Position numbers and translations under genes: made by a program
Notes under the pieces: model-generated
Seen by the model: the letters and a program-made list of their open reading frames with translations, nothing else
Told to the model about the DNA's origin: nothing
Database searches by the model: none
In this document: piece after piece, positions 1 through 12,328 of the stretch
How positions within the stretch are numbered: position 1 is the stretch's first letter
How the letters are laid out: each line of letters begins with the position of its first letter
NCBI RefSeq assembly: GCF_020921035.1
Contig: NC_063152.1
Span: 31,309,903 to 31,373,902 of the forward strand
DNA: 64,000 bases
Origin: Rhodamnia argentea
Lineage: Eukaryota > Streptophyta > Magnoliopsida > Myrtales > Myrtaceae
Direction of reading: 5' to 3'

Positions 1-2160
1 TGTAGATAAGAACGATTGTAATACTGTATAGATTCATTCAATAAAGAGGAAAATATTCTTCTACAACACTAACAAGAAATGAATGCTTTGGAAGAGAGGC
101 TTGTTAATGGCGCGCCGGTAAAAGCGCGAGTGGTGCGACGGTTGATGTTGAAAAGACGCCTTCGACCTTCCCCGGGTCGACCCGTTGAAGCAGTTTCGAT
201 GCCCTTTTTTTTTGGTTTTTTCCAAACAAAAAGGATCCACGTGGGATATAAAAAGATGAAATCTCTTTTTTTTTTATAAATAAACAAAGAAACGAAAACG
301 GAGGGAAAACGAATTTGGAGGAAGAAGGGATCCGGCGGGAAACCGGTAACCTTACCGCCAAATTGGGACGGCGGTGGTGGGGGTCCACGTCATCACGGGT
401 GCCCAGCGACAGCGACCCCCCCTCCCCGAATCTGACTCAAATCTGATAACGCGGGAGCAGGAAAAGCAAAAGGGTGGACCCCACCATGTCTTTTTGACGT
501 GGCTATTACATGGGTTGGCCAAATTATTCGAAAAATCAATTGTATTATTTTTTTTTTCACACGAAAAAGATTAAAAAAAAAAAAAGGATTACAAAATAAT
601 GTCAGGCCGGAGATTAAAATCCGAAGCTAACTCAATATCCAAACTTTGCGCGACTCGATATTTGATCGGAGCTCGATTGCCCTAACTTTGAGCACACAAA
701 TTTTTGCCGAGTCATGCGAATAAATATTTTTCAGTTCGCGCTCCGTCGGTTCGATAAAGAAATGCAAGAAATCCCAACTCGACCCGAATTTCTGATAATG
801 AATCCGGGCTCGAAGTAACTTCGAACGATTGTTTACCTTATCCGGAAGAAGAGGAGGAGCCCCCTTTTATTTTGAATTGGATTGGCCGAAGCTTCTGGCG
901 TCAGCAGAGCACACACGTGGGAGACAGCTAGGACGTCTGTCCGCGGGGTCCACAGTCCACTCTCTTTCCCAAATTCCCTTTCGACGTGGGTTTTTCGCCC
1001 TTTTCCCCCTTTAAGTTCTTCCCTCTTTTTTGACCCTCGACTTTCCGGACCCCCCCGGTTCACACCCGTGCTGGGGGGCGCCGGATTCGGGTCTTCGGGT
1101 CTCGACATGAGCATGAGCAAATGAAAGAATGAATGAATGAACAGTGCGGCGCCGCGCGCATCTCTCGTCCTCGAGACACTCGCGGGCATGTTTTCCTCCT
1201 AACGTGACCCCTCCCCACCAACAGCGTCCCAATAAACAAAACATTTAATTCCATCAGATCAGATTGCTTGCCATAAACTTTCAAAAAGATGTTTTTTTTA
1301 TTTATTATTCCATTAAATTGCTTTGTAATAAGCTTCGAAGATCTCACCCCTTTTTTTTTTATTTTATATGTTTTTTTGGCCGCTGAATTCGGACGTGATT
1401 TTCCGACCACCCGCTTTACGCATTTTCCACAACTACTCCATCTTCGTCGGGGTGCCGGAGAAATTCCGCATCTCGATCTTCGTGTCTCCCTGTGGGTCCG
1501 CCACTGTGTCGTAAGATCTTGGCCGTCAAGTTGGGTTGGAGGAAGAAAGGTTGAGATGGAGATGGAGAGAGAGAGAGAGACACCAATATTTGGTCAAAGC
1601 GAGACTCCGCGTGATTCCGACGCTAGAGGCTTTGCTTCGTTCGTGGGACATCACGACGTTTCCTTAGTCTATTATTGTCTGAAAGAAGAAATTGCTAGTA
1701 CAGACGGTTTGATTATCAGTTATTTTTTATTAAATGATTTTTTAATTAATGAGTATTTTATACAAAATATATGATGATAATGTGTGAATCTATTATTCAA
1801 ATTGCACCGTCTCCGACTGTGCTGTCAATGAAGCATTTTTCTTTATAATATAACAATTTGCGAGCCACGATAGATGTTAGGAGAGCTTCGTATAGTATAA
1901 ATCTACGAGCGTGTAATGGCACGATGAGGTTCTCAAGTTTAGTATTCGATCGTGTGGACCAGTAAGTAATCTCGAAGTTAGTACTTCTTGAGGATACTAT
2001 ATAAATGGAACTTTTAGTCGTGAATTGGTTCGCGATAAAACTACCGTTTTGTGATCTCTTCTGACAATCCTACGTGTTGATTCAATGCATGTCATGGTGA
2101 GATTGTATCCGTGTTGGGGTTATTGCATTCACAAAACCAATGGTGTTAGTGGAACGGAGA
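1..2160. other. Left-edge intergenic DNA, no gene recognised
   Basis: No reading frame here resembles a family I know. Long open frames around 830-1190 and 1290-1775 lie in low-complexity or GC-biased DNA and do not look like conserved protein. An AATAAA motif near position 40 could be the poly(A) signal of a plus-strand gene ending left of the window, but this is only a possibility. A short GA run lies near 1565-1580. Confidence 0.5.
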
Positions 2161-2164
2161 AAAA

Positions 2165-2960
2165 AGTTCTAAATCTATTGTACGATGGGTAATTCAATCT
2201 TAAATTTTTCAATTGTGTCAATTTAGGCTTAAAACTTTTGACAACTTGCCAATTAATTTCTATAGTCCTAAATCGTTTAACGATTTGTCAATTTAGTTCC
2301 AAACGCTTTAATAATTTGTTAATTTATTCTTTCCCGCAATTTGGGCTAGAACTCTGTGATGTAACGACGTAGTCGGCGTTGACCGTCAGAAGTGGCATGG
2401 TCCGTGAAGACGAGAAACTTATTTTATGTATATATTTTAATTGTCTCGAACTTTTTATTGGCAAGGCTCAACCTCACCAGGTTGGCAAAGTCAAACTCAC
2501 CCACTCACCCTTGTCGAATATGGAGAGGCCAACCTTGTCCATTGACGGTGAGGCTCACCCTCCGTCAGATCTGGGGAGGGTTGAGGCTCACTAGTGGCAC
2601 AGCGAGGTCAACCTCGCCTATCTAGCTCATTGTAGGCTAGGTTTGTCGTTGCCAGCCCCGACCTATGGCCGATCGTCGGCCATCGCCAAGGCTCGACAAC
2701 AAGCTAGAGGAAGAACGAATGAAAAAAAAAGGGGAATTTTTTTAATCCAAAATAATTATAAGAAATTCACAATAATGTAAAAAATTGATAACCAACGGTT
2801 CAAATAGAATGGTCGACGCTAACTAAACCGCATATCAACGATTTTCGGTTAATATTGATCGGAAGGACTATATTGGCAAATCGTTCAAGAGTTTGAGATC
2901 GAATTGACAAATTTTCAAAAGGTTTATGACTACATTGCCACAATTGAAATGCTTAAAACC
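2165..2960. mobile_element. TIR element with GC-rich core, degenerate copy
   Basis: This is one of about ten copies in the window of a non-autonomous element. The left part repeats short modules meaning roughly 'aattcagtcctaaac', then a 'gtcggcgttgacc' block and a GC-rich core near 2640-2700. The right part is the mirror image, with 'atcgaattgacaaa' and 'aggtttatgac' near 2890-2930. There is no transposase. The copy is diverged and its ends are approximate. Confidence 0.55.
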
Positions 2961-5900
2961 GAACCGACCGTCATATAACATACTTGGGCCAATTTTTCCG
3001 GGAAATGAGTCTAGAGGTCGTGAAAACCAGATTATAAGCCTGCCCAAGTACGCATTCCATAATGCGGTTAACAAGAACTGATTATGGGGAGTAACTTTCC
3101 CATAGCAAAGACCAACACGTGCTCAACTACCGGCCACAATCATCATCATTATCAAGTGAGAAGAAGTGAAATCATGTTCATGTGACGTAGATTGACGGGT
3201 GAAAGGCACATTCCGAATGAGAAGTGACGCGCCGTGAGGGATCGAGATCGAGATCGTGGCTAAAATCGGTAGATGCGGACGATCGAGCGGGTTGGTGAGG
3301 CAGATCATCACTTTGAATGTGAAGTGAATACCAAGTAAAGCGATCGTTGGCTTGCCTTTCACGACTTGGCATCTTAATTGGCCCCCCTCCTATTACTTAC
3401 TCATTCCATAATAAGCATCCCGCTAATGGCAGTTGCCTCGGGTTACCAACTAATTAACCCGCCATTTTTCACATTCTAAAGTTAGCCAAAAATTTCGTGT
3501 AGCGAATCCCATCTAAAGCATCGCCGATGAAGTGAACAGTTTGCAAACCGAACACGGGTTGGTAACGTGCATGTCGGCGTTTAGTAATCATTTATGATGA
3601 AGCACGTCATTAGAATGCACAGCTCGTATCTGGGCATGCCTAGACGGACCGAACTAAATTGGGACGGGGTTGTGGGATTGATCCAATGCAATTTTGACTA
3701 CCGAGATCACGGGGTTTACTCGTGAATAGAAGTGTGAGCGGGCTGGTTGTCGTTGCTGTTGGAATAATACGTCTAGTCAATTACTCGAGTTCATTAAGAT
3801 TCCTTTTTACTAGCGTAATTAAAAGAGTCGAGCTTGAGGTTAAAACTACTTTCACTTTAATGTCCTGTATGTACTCTTAGATAGTTGTATTTTAAGTACT
3901 CAATCCTACGCACATAGATTAAAGAATAACCATATCTTATTTTCATATTTCAAGTTCAAGCTCGGAATTTAATTCAAGTTTCGAGTAAAATCTATTGACC
4001 CATGTGTTCGAGCTCAAGCGTTTTGAAAACTTGTCCAGTTGAGCTCGAGCTTTGATCGATTTCAGAAACCTTCATTACTCAAGTCGATATAAATTCAAGC
4101 ATTGAATCGTGAGGGACTCGACTCGGCTCGATTTAACTCTTAAAATTCAGTTCATGCACGTGTTTCTTTCATCTAATCAAACTTCTGCCGACTCCTTTTT
4201 TTTTCCCTTGTGCGCTTTCTTCATAATTCTTATGCTTTAAGTTTACGTTGTCTTCATTGCGGAAGGTGAGGGAGGGTTCATGAGTTGGACCATTCACAGC
4301 GCACCATTTGGTCGAGTAGACCTACGCAGCAGACTATTCTTAAATCTTGCAATTATGTCTGTTGTCATCAAAATCCCCGTGAGTGCTACTTAATATATGT
4401 AGGGGGAAATGACGTCGGAATGTAATGGAAATGACGTCTACATGCACGGACAATCCCTAGGTTTCTTTTGACACCGACGTGTCCAAGTTTCTTGCACGAT
4501 ATTCATGATTTGGTGAGCTCTTTTATTGCTTCTACTAAAGTTTATTTCTACCCGTAAACAAACTTTTACCAAAGTTTATTTGCATGATTTGATGAGCCTT
4601 CTTATCGCTCCTACCAAAGTTTTATTTCTACAATCGTTAAGGCCCTATTCTTGAAAAACAAGCATGAAATGCCAAAAATTATAAACATGCATGATAAAAA
4701 CAAATCCCGCTCCCGCCAATTAGGTTTACTCCGTTTTTTCCTTTTTTAAGGTGGTAAATGTTTCTCGGAACATGGAGTGCGAATCAAACGCATGTTTGAA
4801 TTGAAATTGAGATCAGAGGAGCTTTATGAAGGTTTGTCTTTTACAAGTGTTAAATTTATGCTTGTTCAACTTTTTTTACTCTACTCGGTGATGGTGTTAG
4901 GGACCCCAAAATCTACGCGTGTGTAGCCGAAAGGTTAAACCGTAGCAACAGTTGGAGATCTCGACGTGTGTTCATTACTCAAGACGGATTCGGTAGTCGA
5001 TCGTCGATTTTGGTGTAAATAAGTCGTAGATTTGCTCTTTCGATGTGTGACCTATAATCTTGTTTCAATGATTTCTCTTGTTATCTAAAACTTATTTTGT
5101 TTTGAAGTTGTCTGGGAGTAGTTTTGGTTTATAGTTTGATCTGCGATATATATCTCTTATATCCCCGATGAAGTGAATGAAATGAATGCAATGTTATTTG
5201 GACAAAATGTCCAGAGAGTTTTGAGCGAGGGAATTATACAAGGAAAGGAATTTTCCCATGGCAAATATCAATTTTTTTTTTCCTGATTAATCACCATGTA
5301 TCTTCTCCTTCGTACATATTTGCCATTATTGAACTTTCTTGCCATTATTGAACTTTCAGTCGTTCGATACTTCTCTGCTAGCGGTTGGTCCATCAAGTCT
5401 CTGCCAGCTACAAGACGATAATAGCAAGAAAAGGCGCTGGCCAAAGCAAAGAACAGCAATTGAACAACAAAGGACAAAGAACAAAGAACTGAAAACCCCA
5501 CTCCAATCAAAATCCACCGAATTTTACCTGTGGAATCGAATTTCCGACAACGACATTTCTGTGATTCATATTACACCTTTGAGAGTTTGAAAAAGAAAGG
5601 CAAAAAAAAAAAAAAAAGATGCAAGAGATCTTGGTGGGGGCATCTCTGGTTCCCATTGAGAAAGACAACATTTGGTGTCGATCGGACCACGTCCCCCACG
5701 CATCGACAGTCCCTTTTGCTTCTACATCATTAGGAACGAAGCTTTCGAAATTACCCACCTTTCCCTTTTATCTAGGATTATATGTTTATGGGTTTTGTGG
5801 TTACAGGGTACCTAAAGATCATTGCAACTTGAGATTGATTCCGCCTTTTCTCCCAACGAAACGGGCTGCGAATCTCAAGACTCGTTTCTTGTTGGTGCGA

Positions 5901-6779
5901 GGCCGTTCCCCAAGCCCCTTAATTCCTAGCAAATTATTTCTTCTTTCTCCGATAGGAGGAAAATACCAGAAAGACTTACGAAAGCATTTTAAGGACATGC
6001 CCGGGTCCAAAACTTTTCCTTTTCCTAGGATTACATGATTTTTTTTATTTATTTAATTTTTTTATTTTTTTAACTCTGTTCTTTGTAGATGATTGAAGTT
6101 GGATGCAGGTGCTGGCCGAGCTAGGGCTTCAAACTAGCCATGCTTGTGGACAAGCCCCACTGTTCGGCTTTGATTAGATGCGGCTCTTTAGCGAGCAATG
6201 CGATCAAGGCAGATGATTTCCTCATCCATGTTTATACGAGGAGGACGTGCTTGAGGAAACATCTTGATCATGAATCGGTTTGTTTGGTTTTTTTTTTTTC
6301 TCTTTTTCACGGGAAGTCAACGGGACGCGATGATTTTTCGTGCCCCGGCTGCATCTTTTGACTCGGCTGGTTTTACGATTGGACAGACCACGTACGGAGA
6401 TCGTTTCTACCATCGGAGAATTCGGAAACGAGTGAAGTAGACCCCGTTGATCACACTCGACGGAAACTTATACAAAAAGAGTTTCGATAGCAGTAGTCCG
6501 ATCTGCACATGGGTTATTTTATCGAATGGAGCTTAATTTAGCAGTGGAAATCCGAGACATACGAGCTACAAGACTTGCTTGTTTCTGTCAAGAACAGGAA
6601 CGGTGAAGTGAATCGAACCCGATTCCAAGGTTTCATCAAAGCCCACGATGGCCGGCGAGGACAACTGCACCCGCACATGGCGAGAGACCAAAATGCTCAA
6701 ATCTGAAGGGGGCCCCCGACCACGAGGGACGCATGGTAAAGACCTTCCCACATTGCCAAGATCGTGTCCCCACTCTTTT
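2961..6779. other. Intergenic DNA, no gene recognised
   Basis: AT-rich DNA without a recognisable gene. Frames such as 5619-6038 show no conserved motif and sit next to homopolymer runs. Two small tandem duplications are visible: a unit beginning near 4502 ('catgatttggtgagc') is repeated near 4585 with about a dozen differences, and a 20-base unit ('gccattattgaactttc') is doubled at 5321-5358. Confidence 0.5.
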
Positions 6780-7030
6780 TAGGTGCTTTCGAGTCAAATT
6801 AGGTCGTTCTTGACATAATAATGAGCCGTCTTCTAAGCCCGTTTCTACTGTTAAAATATTATTAAAAATTGTCTATGTCAACGTCGGTCGTGCTATGTAA
6901 GACGTTTGACGTCCACGTTAATGATTTCCGATTAAAATTGACCGGATAAGTTCAATTGACAAAATTTGAAGAGAGGTTAGAACCGAATTGAGTGCAGTTG
7001 ATTTGCGACTTTTTGGACAAGTTTTCCCTC
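6780..7030. mobile_element. Right-half fragment of the GC-core TIR element family
   Basis: The segment holds the 'tgtcaacgtcggtcgtgctatg' type block (near 6878), the 'gttcaattgacaaaa' block (near 6950) and the terminal 'gactttttggacaagtttt' (near 7010) seen in the same order in better copies at 40028-40705 and 58397-59013. The left half and the GC core are missing. Confidence 0.5.
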
Positions 7031-8823
7031 TCTAAGCCTATTTCGAAAGCACTTCGGGATGTGTATTAAGACGAATCGTGATAGTTACGAAAATAATACA
7101 CGGAATAGAGAAAATGGCTATTTAAGGTAATAAAGTAAGTATAATATCAAGTACAATCAATTGAGGATATAAGGAGATAAATGCATAATCCCGTGAGATA
7201 TGGAGACCTGAACAAATATTCTAACATCGATTTTAACCTTGAGGATCTAATCTTGATTGGAGTGGGTGCCCACTAATACCACTTCCGTTGACTTCTGTTC
7301 ATTCGATTGGTGCACAATGCCTAAGTAGGGTAAAAGATTCCCCCTCCAACCGGAAAATCTCGTGCAAAGATTGACGCCATCATTGCAAACAGGAATGGTT
7401 TTCGGTCGACAAGAGGGACAACCTTTTTAAGGCTGCTTCAGCTTCTTGTTTTTTACCCTTCGAGCTTTGTTCATATGCTGCTCGCCTAATCACATGGCAA
7501 GCTCACATGGTTCGGACGTTCGAATCACGAGATTCGACATCTCCGTTTAGCTCGTTGGGTCCGATGCGACCACGCATGTCCTAGCTCAAAGCACATGTTT
7601 GTGTCGTCTCGTGCCGTTTCGATGCGATGGTAGCTCCAGCCGAGTCCCGTAAAGCACGCTGAGATCCAGAAATGGGGAAGAGTCATAGTCAAAAGAGAGA
7701 CAGGCCAGGGAGACAGCAGCGTGCGCAAATCCGGGATTGAAGACAGTAAATTGGGGGGGTTAAGTGGGAAGTGACAAAGCGGACATGTTTCGGAGATCAT
7801 AACAACGTGGGCTCTTGATTCCTGCGTTCAGATGTGAAGACAGCTTCGGTCAACAAAAAGCACGCACCCGCTGCTGCATCCCCTGCACTTCGTTTGAACA
7901 TTGGCAAGTTCGATGTGTTTCGACTTTGGGGCGAATGTCTTTGAAAAAGTGCAAAAGCTTCGGGTCAAGGTGTTTCGACTTTAGGGCGAATGACTTTTCG
8001 GGCTAAATGCCTTTAGAGAGCTTTGGAGTTGCAATTGCATCTCCTCAAAGATCCAAAAATTTTCCCAAACTCCATTTGCATTTGTCCAAGAGAGTATTTG
8101 GGAATGCCGAACCAATTCCACCCTAAGTATTAATCAAGAAATTCGTTTATGTTAGACAGAACAATATTATTGGAAGTTCGGATCTTAGCTCTCCGCTTCT
8201 TATGTGCTTCATGAGATCCGCAGGAGATTGGTTCTATGATTTGCTGTATATTTGAGATTGTTCTTGATCTACTTTGCACATTGATCATAATTGCTACAGA
8301 ATAATAATCATATAGGGTGAAAAATAACCATTTGCCTAAAAAAAAAAACACAAAAACAAAAACACAACTTGTGTTGTGAGAAAACATGCGGTGCGAATTG
8401 CTTTTCTCAAATTCTAGCTCTTTCGACAAAAGAAAAAAATTCTAGTTCAATCTTTCAAAGGTGTTCCGACTCAATTTTAATCTTGATCCACAAGGTTGAG
8501 TCTTGGTAGGTTCGAAGTGGGTTGTGACTGTTGTAAGCCAGGATAGTCACATAGGCCGGCAACTTCGGACCTAAAGAGCATTACTCAAACTCGCCCCGTC
8601 ACATAAAGCAAATCGGAAATCAGGTGCGCAACGGTGAGCCCGCCCCCGCGAGTTCGTATTTTCTCAAACTCGGTCTACATGGATCCTGGCCCCGACAGAC
8701 AAACGTAGAAAATCTCCGTCTGAATAATGAAGGCCCTCTTGAACCTAATGGTTGCACTCGGCTTGGCAGAGCCTAGACATAGATAGACATTTTACTATGT
8801 GGCACATTTGCTCTCTCCTCCCT
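7031..8823. other. Intergenic DNA upstream of the ClpT gene
   Basis: No coding family is recognisable. A motif 'gtgtttcgactt..gggcgaatg' occurs twice, near 7915 and 7969. Poly(A) and CA-rich tracts occur near 8340-8370. The last few hundred bases are likely distal promoter of the downstream ClpT gene. Confidence 0.45.
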
Positions 8824-8961
8824 CCACCAAACACAAACACAAAGCAAACAGGAACAAATGGGCCCAAGGCCCAGTATGTCAAATGGCCCAAAGAACCACC
8901 AAACACAAACACAAAGGAATAGGAACAAATGGGCCCAAGGCCCAATATGTCAAACGGCCCA
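8824..8961 (+). promoter_or_regulatory. Tandemly duplicated promoter block with TGGGCC/GGCCCA site II motifs
   Basis: A unit of about 72 bp starting 'ccaccaaacacaaacaca' is present twice (from 8824 and from 8896) with only a few differences. Each unit contains 'aaatgggcccaaggccca' and a further 'tggccca' or 'cggccca'. TGGGCC/GGCCCA are known as site II motifs bound by TCP factors in promoters of plant housekeeping and organelle-protein genes. The block lies 160-300 bp upstream of the ClpT start codon, so the duplication doubles the likely TCP-site number. Confidence 0.6.
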
Positions 8962-9121
8962 ACTAGTTGAGCTATTTGGGCCAGTCTACACTTGCAAGAA
9001 CTGAGCCCACGGGCCGTTACGACGCCGTTCCATCTTTCCTTCCCCATCTCCCTCTCTCTCTCCACACAACGCAGCAGCGACTCCGCAGCAACTCTCGAGC
9101 TTTTCTTTGACCTGCGTGGAA

Positions 9122-11237
9122 ATGGCGTCTCACGCTCTCTCCAAGCTTTCGCCGTCGACGCCCTTCTCGACATCGGCTTGCCCTCAATCCCCTCACGGAC
9201 CGAGACTCGCGAACTCGTTTAGATTGCCGAACGCATGGCTCGGTGCGAGCGATTTGTCGCTCCGTTCGACGATTTCCATCTCGCGGTCGCCGAAGCCGCG
9301 CCCAATCATCGCCACCGTCGCCGGCAGCCTCCCGACCGCGTGAGTCTAATCCCCCAATCGCCTCAAAAACATTGCTTTTACTCATTTCTTTTTAGGATTT
9401 CAGGTTCAAAGTTTTGTGTTCTTGTTTGATGTTGGTTCTTGTTTTCAAAACTGCAATTTTAGGTGACTGGGTTGTTGTTTCAGGAGTGTTGTGCTTGATT
9501 TTGCAGAAAGCCAGAGAGAGTCTCTTCCAGTGAGAATGTTCCCAGGTGAGTTCAGCTAAAACGTTAGAGTGAAAGTTGTGTTTTCTATTGTTGTTTCTTG
9601 GTTAGTGTTCCCGAAATTGTTCTCTGAATGAGCTGCATTTATCGAATTACAACTGGGAATGGATTGATTATTTAGACTCAGCTTTGGAACATGCCGTTAG
9701 TGGAGATAGTGGATTTCCTCAATAATAAGTGAATATGAATCGGTTGCGTTTCAAGGGTTATTGCTTGTTCCGTGTTCTATCGGTACATTGACTCTTTTCT
9801 GTTTTTGTTGCGGTTGGGAGTGAAATTAGATGGTCAAGGAGGGCGATAAAGTCGTTTGCTATGGGGGAACTCGAGGCGAGGAAGCTCAAATATCCGACTA
9901 CCGGAACTGAGGCACTTCTTATGGGATTGCTTATTGAGGGTAATTTCACTTTCTCCGTTTCGGAACATCTTTTATATTGCTTCCGGTTGTTGCTTCATTA
10001 TTCAGTGAAGTAGTCTGTTGCTTATGTCCATAGAGATGATCATGGTCATGTTAGATCACTCTCACTAGAAACGGTACGTAGAATGAATTCAACTGGTTGG
10101 TGAAGTGATATTTCAGGAAATTTTTCAAGTTTACTTGTAGCTGTGGAGTTTCAACTGCACCAGTGACGTTTAGTCCATGAATCAAGGCGGGGACATCGTA
10201 CAAGCATTTTGTGCCACTTTCCTTTCATGCAAACTCTCTTGACTGGGCCCTCATTTTGTTGCTAGGAAGACAGCATCAAGTCTTGATAGGATTCAAGGAA
10301 TATCATTGAGTGATATGGATTGTGGTACTTCGTAATTTCCTGGTCATCATGTGCAGGGACTAACTCTGCTGCTAAGTTTCTGCGGGCAAATGGAATTACA
10401 CTTTTCAAGGTGCGGGAAGAGTCCATAAAGTTCATTCCGAAAGGCGACATGTATTTTTTCAGCCCTGAGCATCCGCCGCTGACAGAGGATTGCCAAAGGG
10501 TACTTGATTGGGCTGTCGACCAAAAATTAAAGTCTGGTATGCTGCTCATTTTCATTTATTTTAAGGACTGCCATGTGATTGCGTAAGTTGGAGGTCCACA
10601 CATTCTTGTGGATTATCGGGGAAGTTTCATTGGTTTGAGATGAGTTACCTTTTCTAATTTTCATACGATTATTTTTAAAATGGTGGAACAACTGTCTTAA
10701 ATTATCTATCTCAGAGAGAGAGAATCACTAATATGAAATGGTTTCATGTTAGCTTCTTCAATGTCTGAAATGCCAAGTGACTGTACTTTCTATCGCGGCT
10801 TTATATTGTGGAGAAGTTTGTCCTTGGAACCAGTATTAGTGTAGCGAATTAGTTCTAATTCCATTACATAATAGTCTAGACTCACATTCTTCGTTTCCAA
10901 CTTCCAGAGAAGTCAAAATCTGGTTTTCGTGCGGTTCTTGGTTGGAAAGTTCTGTCGTTGCTTTAATCTTTCCCTATATATCCCTAGAATTAATCATTCC
11001 TGATTTTTCTATTCGCTTCGTTTCTGTTTTTCGGCACCTAACAACAGATGGGAATTCTGGCATTCCTTCTTTGTTGATGCAGCTGATGGTGGGGAGATTA
11101 CGACTAGCCACTTGCTTCTCGGTATATGGTCTGAAGCGGAGTCACCAGGTCACAAGATACTAGCTGCCCTTGGTTTTGATGACGACAGAGCCAAAGAGCT
11201 GAAGTCTCAAATTAGTGAACCAGAACACGAGGGCTAA
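9122..11237 (+). CDS. CLPT: ClpT1/ClpT2-type accessory subunit of the plastid Clp protease
   Basis: Five exons close in frame: 9122-9339, 9507-9545, 9830-9939, 10357-10536 and 11083-11237, all GT-AG, giving 233 aa and a TAA stop. The first ~75 residues are Ser/Arg-rich and start MASHALSKL, typical of a plastid transit peptide. The mature part contains the ClpT/Clp-N-like block WSRRAIKSFAMGELEARKL, then TGTEALLMGLLIEG, MYFFSPEHPPLTED and ILAALGF, as in Arabidopsis ClpT1/T2. ClpT proteins resemble the N-domain of Clp chaperones but lack an ATPase. They bind and stabilise the stromal ClpP/R core. The start is the ATG at 9122, because an upstream in-frame ATG at 9107 adds five residues before the transit-peptide motif. 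A duplicated site II promoter block lies just upstream. Which of T1 or T2 it matches best cannot be decided by eye. Confidence 0.93.
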
Positions 11238-12328
11238 CCGGTTTCCCCCCTAGAGTCTCTTTTAAATTCTTATATGGGCATCCAGCATTTCTCGGACTGG
11301 TCTCCCCATTATGTTCAGTCCCTAATCCCTCGCACAGGCTGGCATGGCCGGATGATTTCTTGACCATTTTTGTTTCTTGATTGTTGTGATGTTGCGATTC
11401 TTTGGAAAAATGATATGGATCCATCAGGTATGTACCAAGGTCTTCCATTCTGAACAACTCTTTTCTTGGGACTTAAAAGAGTTTGTGCTCCTTATGGGTG
11501 TGGTTCTTTGTATGAGATGACAATAACCACGCGTGGTTGCTCATTCAGCAAAAGATGAGTCATTTTGATGGTTTGAAGTTTCTGTGGATTTATCAAGGCC
11601 GTTAATTGCGAAACATCAAGAGCAAGCTTGACAAATTTTTTACACCTTTTGCTGCTAATGTCTTGTCTTTCTATTTTTTTCCTGATCTAGTAATGTTTTT
11701 CATAGGGAGGAAATCACCTCCATCTATAACCAAGAAATGATTCGAGGGAAAACCAACCTGTTCAAAATGTAAATACTGTTTGTACATTGGCTCGGTTCAA
11801 AGTGCGACCATTTATCTAGGATGCCTCCATGATTCAACATGTTAGCCAACTACTAAGCAAGTAAACTCTAATAATAAACTCTTACTTACATTGTCTGGAA
11901 CTCTAGGCTCAAGCATTTCCCCTATGCAATCCAAGCTGTACACGTCTTATCTATACACTATTCTTTCACGTGGAATAATTGTTAGCAAATTGACTTAAAT
12001 TTACACTGCTAAAAATCGCATCGCCAGCTTCAGAAAGCATCGAATATGAATGAATAATGACCAGAGAGCACAAACCCGAACTGACGACCTGCTCCCCTGG
12101 AAATCTTCTATGAGAACAGAGCTGCAAGTAGCCCCTATCATGTGATCTCAATCCTTCCACTTGAATTAGTTTAAGCTGATAATCATCTCTCTATCTTCTA
12201 TGAGAACAGAGCTGCACGTAGCCCCTATCATGTGATCTCAATCCTTCCACTTGAATTAGTTTAAGCTGATAATCTTCTCTCTCTCTCTCTCTCTCTCTCT
12301 ACTTCAATGAATCAGTCCAACAATTATG
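11238..12328. other. Spacer between the convergent ClpT and kinesin genes (3' UTRs)
   Basis: The ClpT gene (+) and the kinesin gene (-) converge here. The segment should hold both 3' untranslated regions and poly(A) sites. I see no additional gene; frames on either strand are short and without motifs. Confidence 0.6.
12103..12301. repeat. Tandem 90-bp duplication followed by a (CT)n microsatellite
   Basis: A unit starting 'atcttctatgagaacaga' at 12103 recurs at 12193 with nearly no change over about 80 bases (one base differs at 'gcaagta' versus 'gcacgta'). The second copy ends in a CT run at about 12274-12301. The block lies just 3' of the kinesin stop codon, so it is probably in its 3' UTR. 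Confidence 0.85.

Noticed and set aside
1289..1774. 161-codon plus-strand frame near the left edge
   Set aside because: It passes through poly(T), GA repeat and AT-rich DNA, has no motif, and ends in AT-rich low-complexity residues. Likely chance.
5619..6038. 139-codon plus-strand frame
   Set aside because: No conserved motif, starts in a poly(A) tract, and the opposite strand is also open in part. Not supported as a gene.
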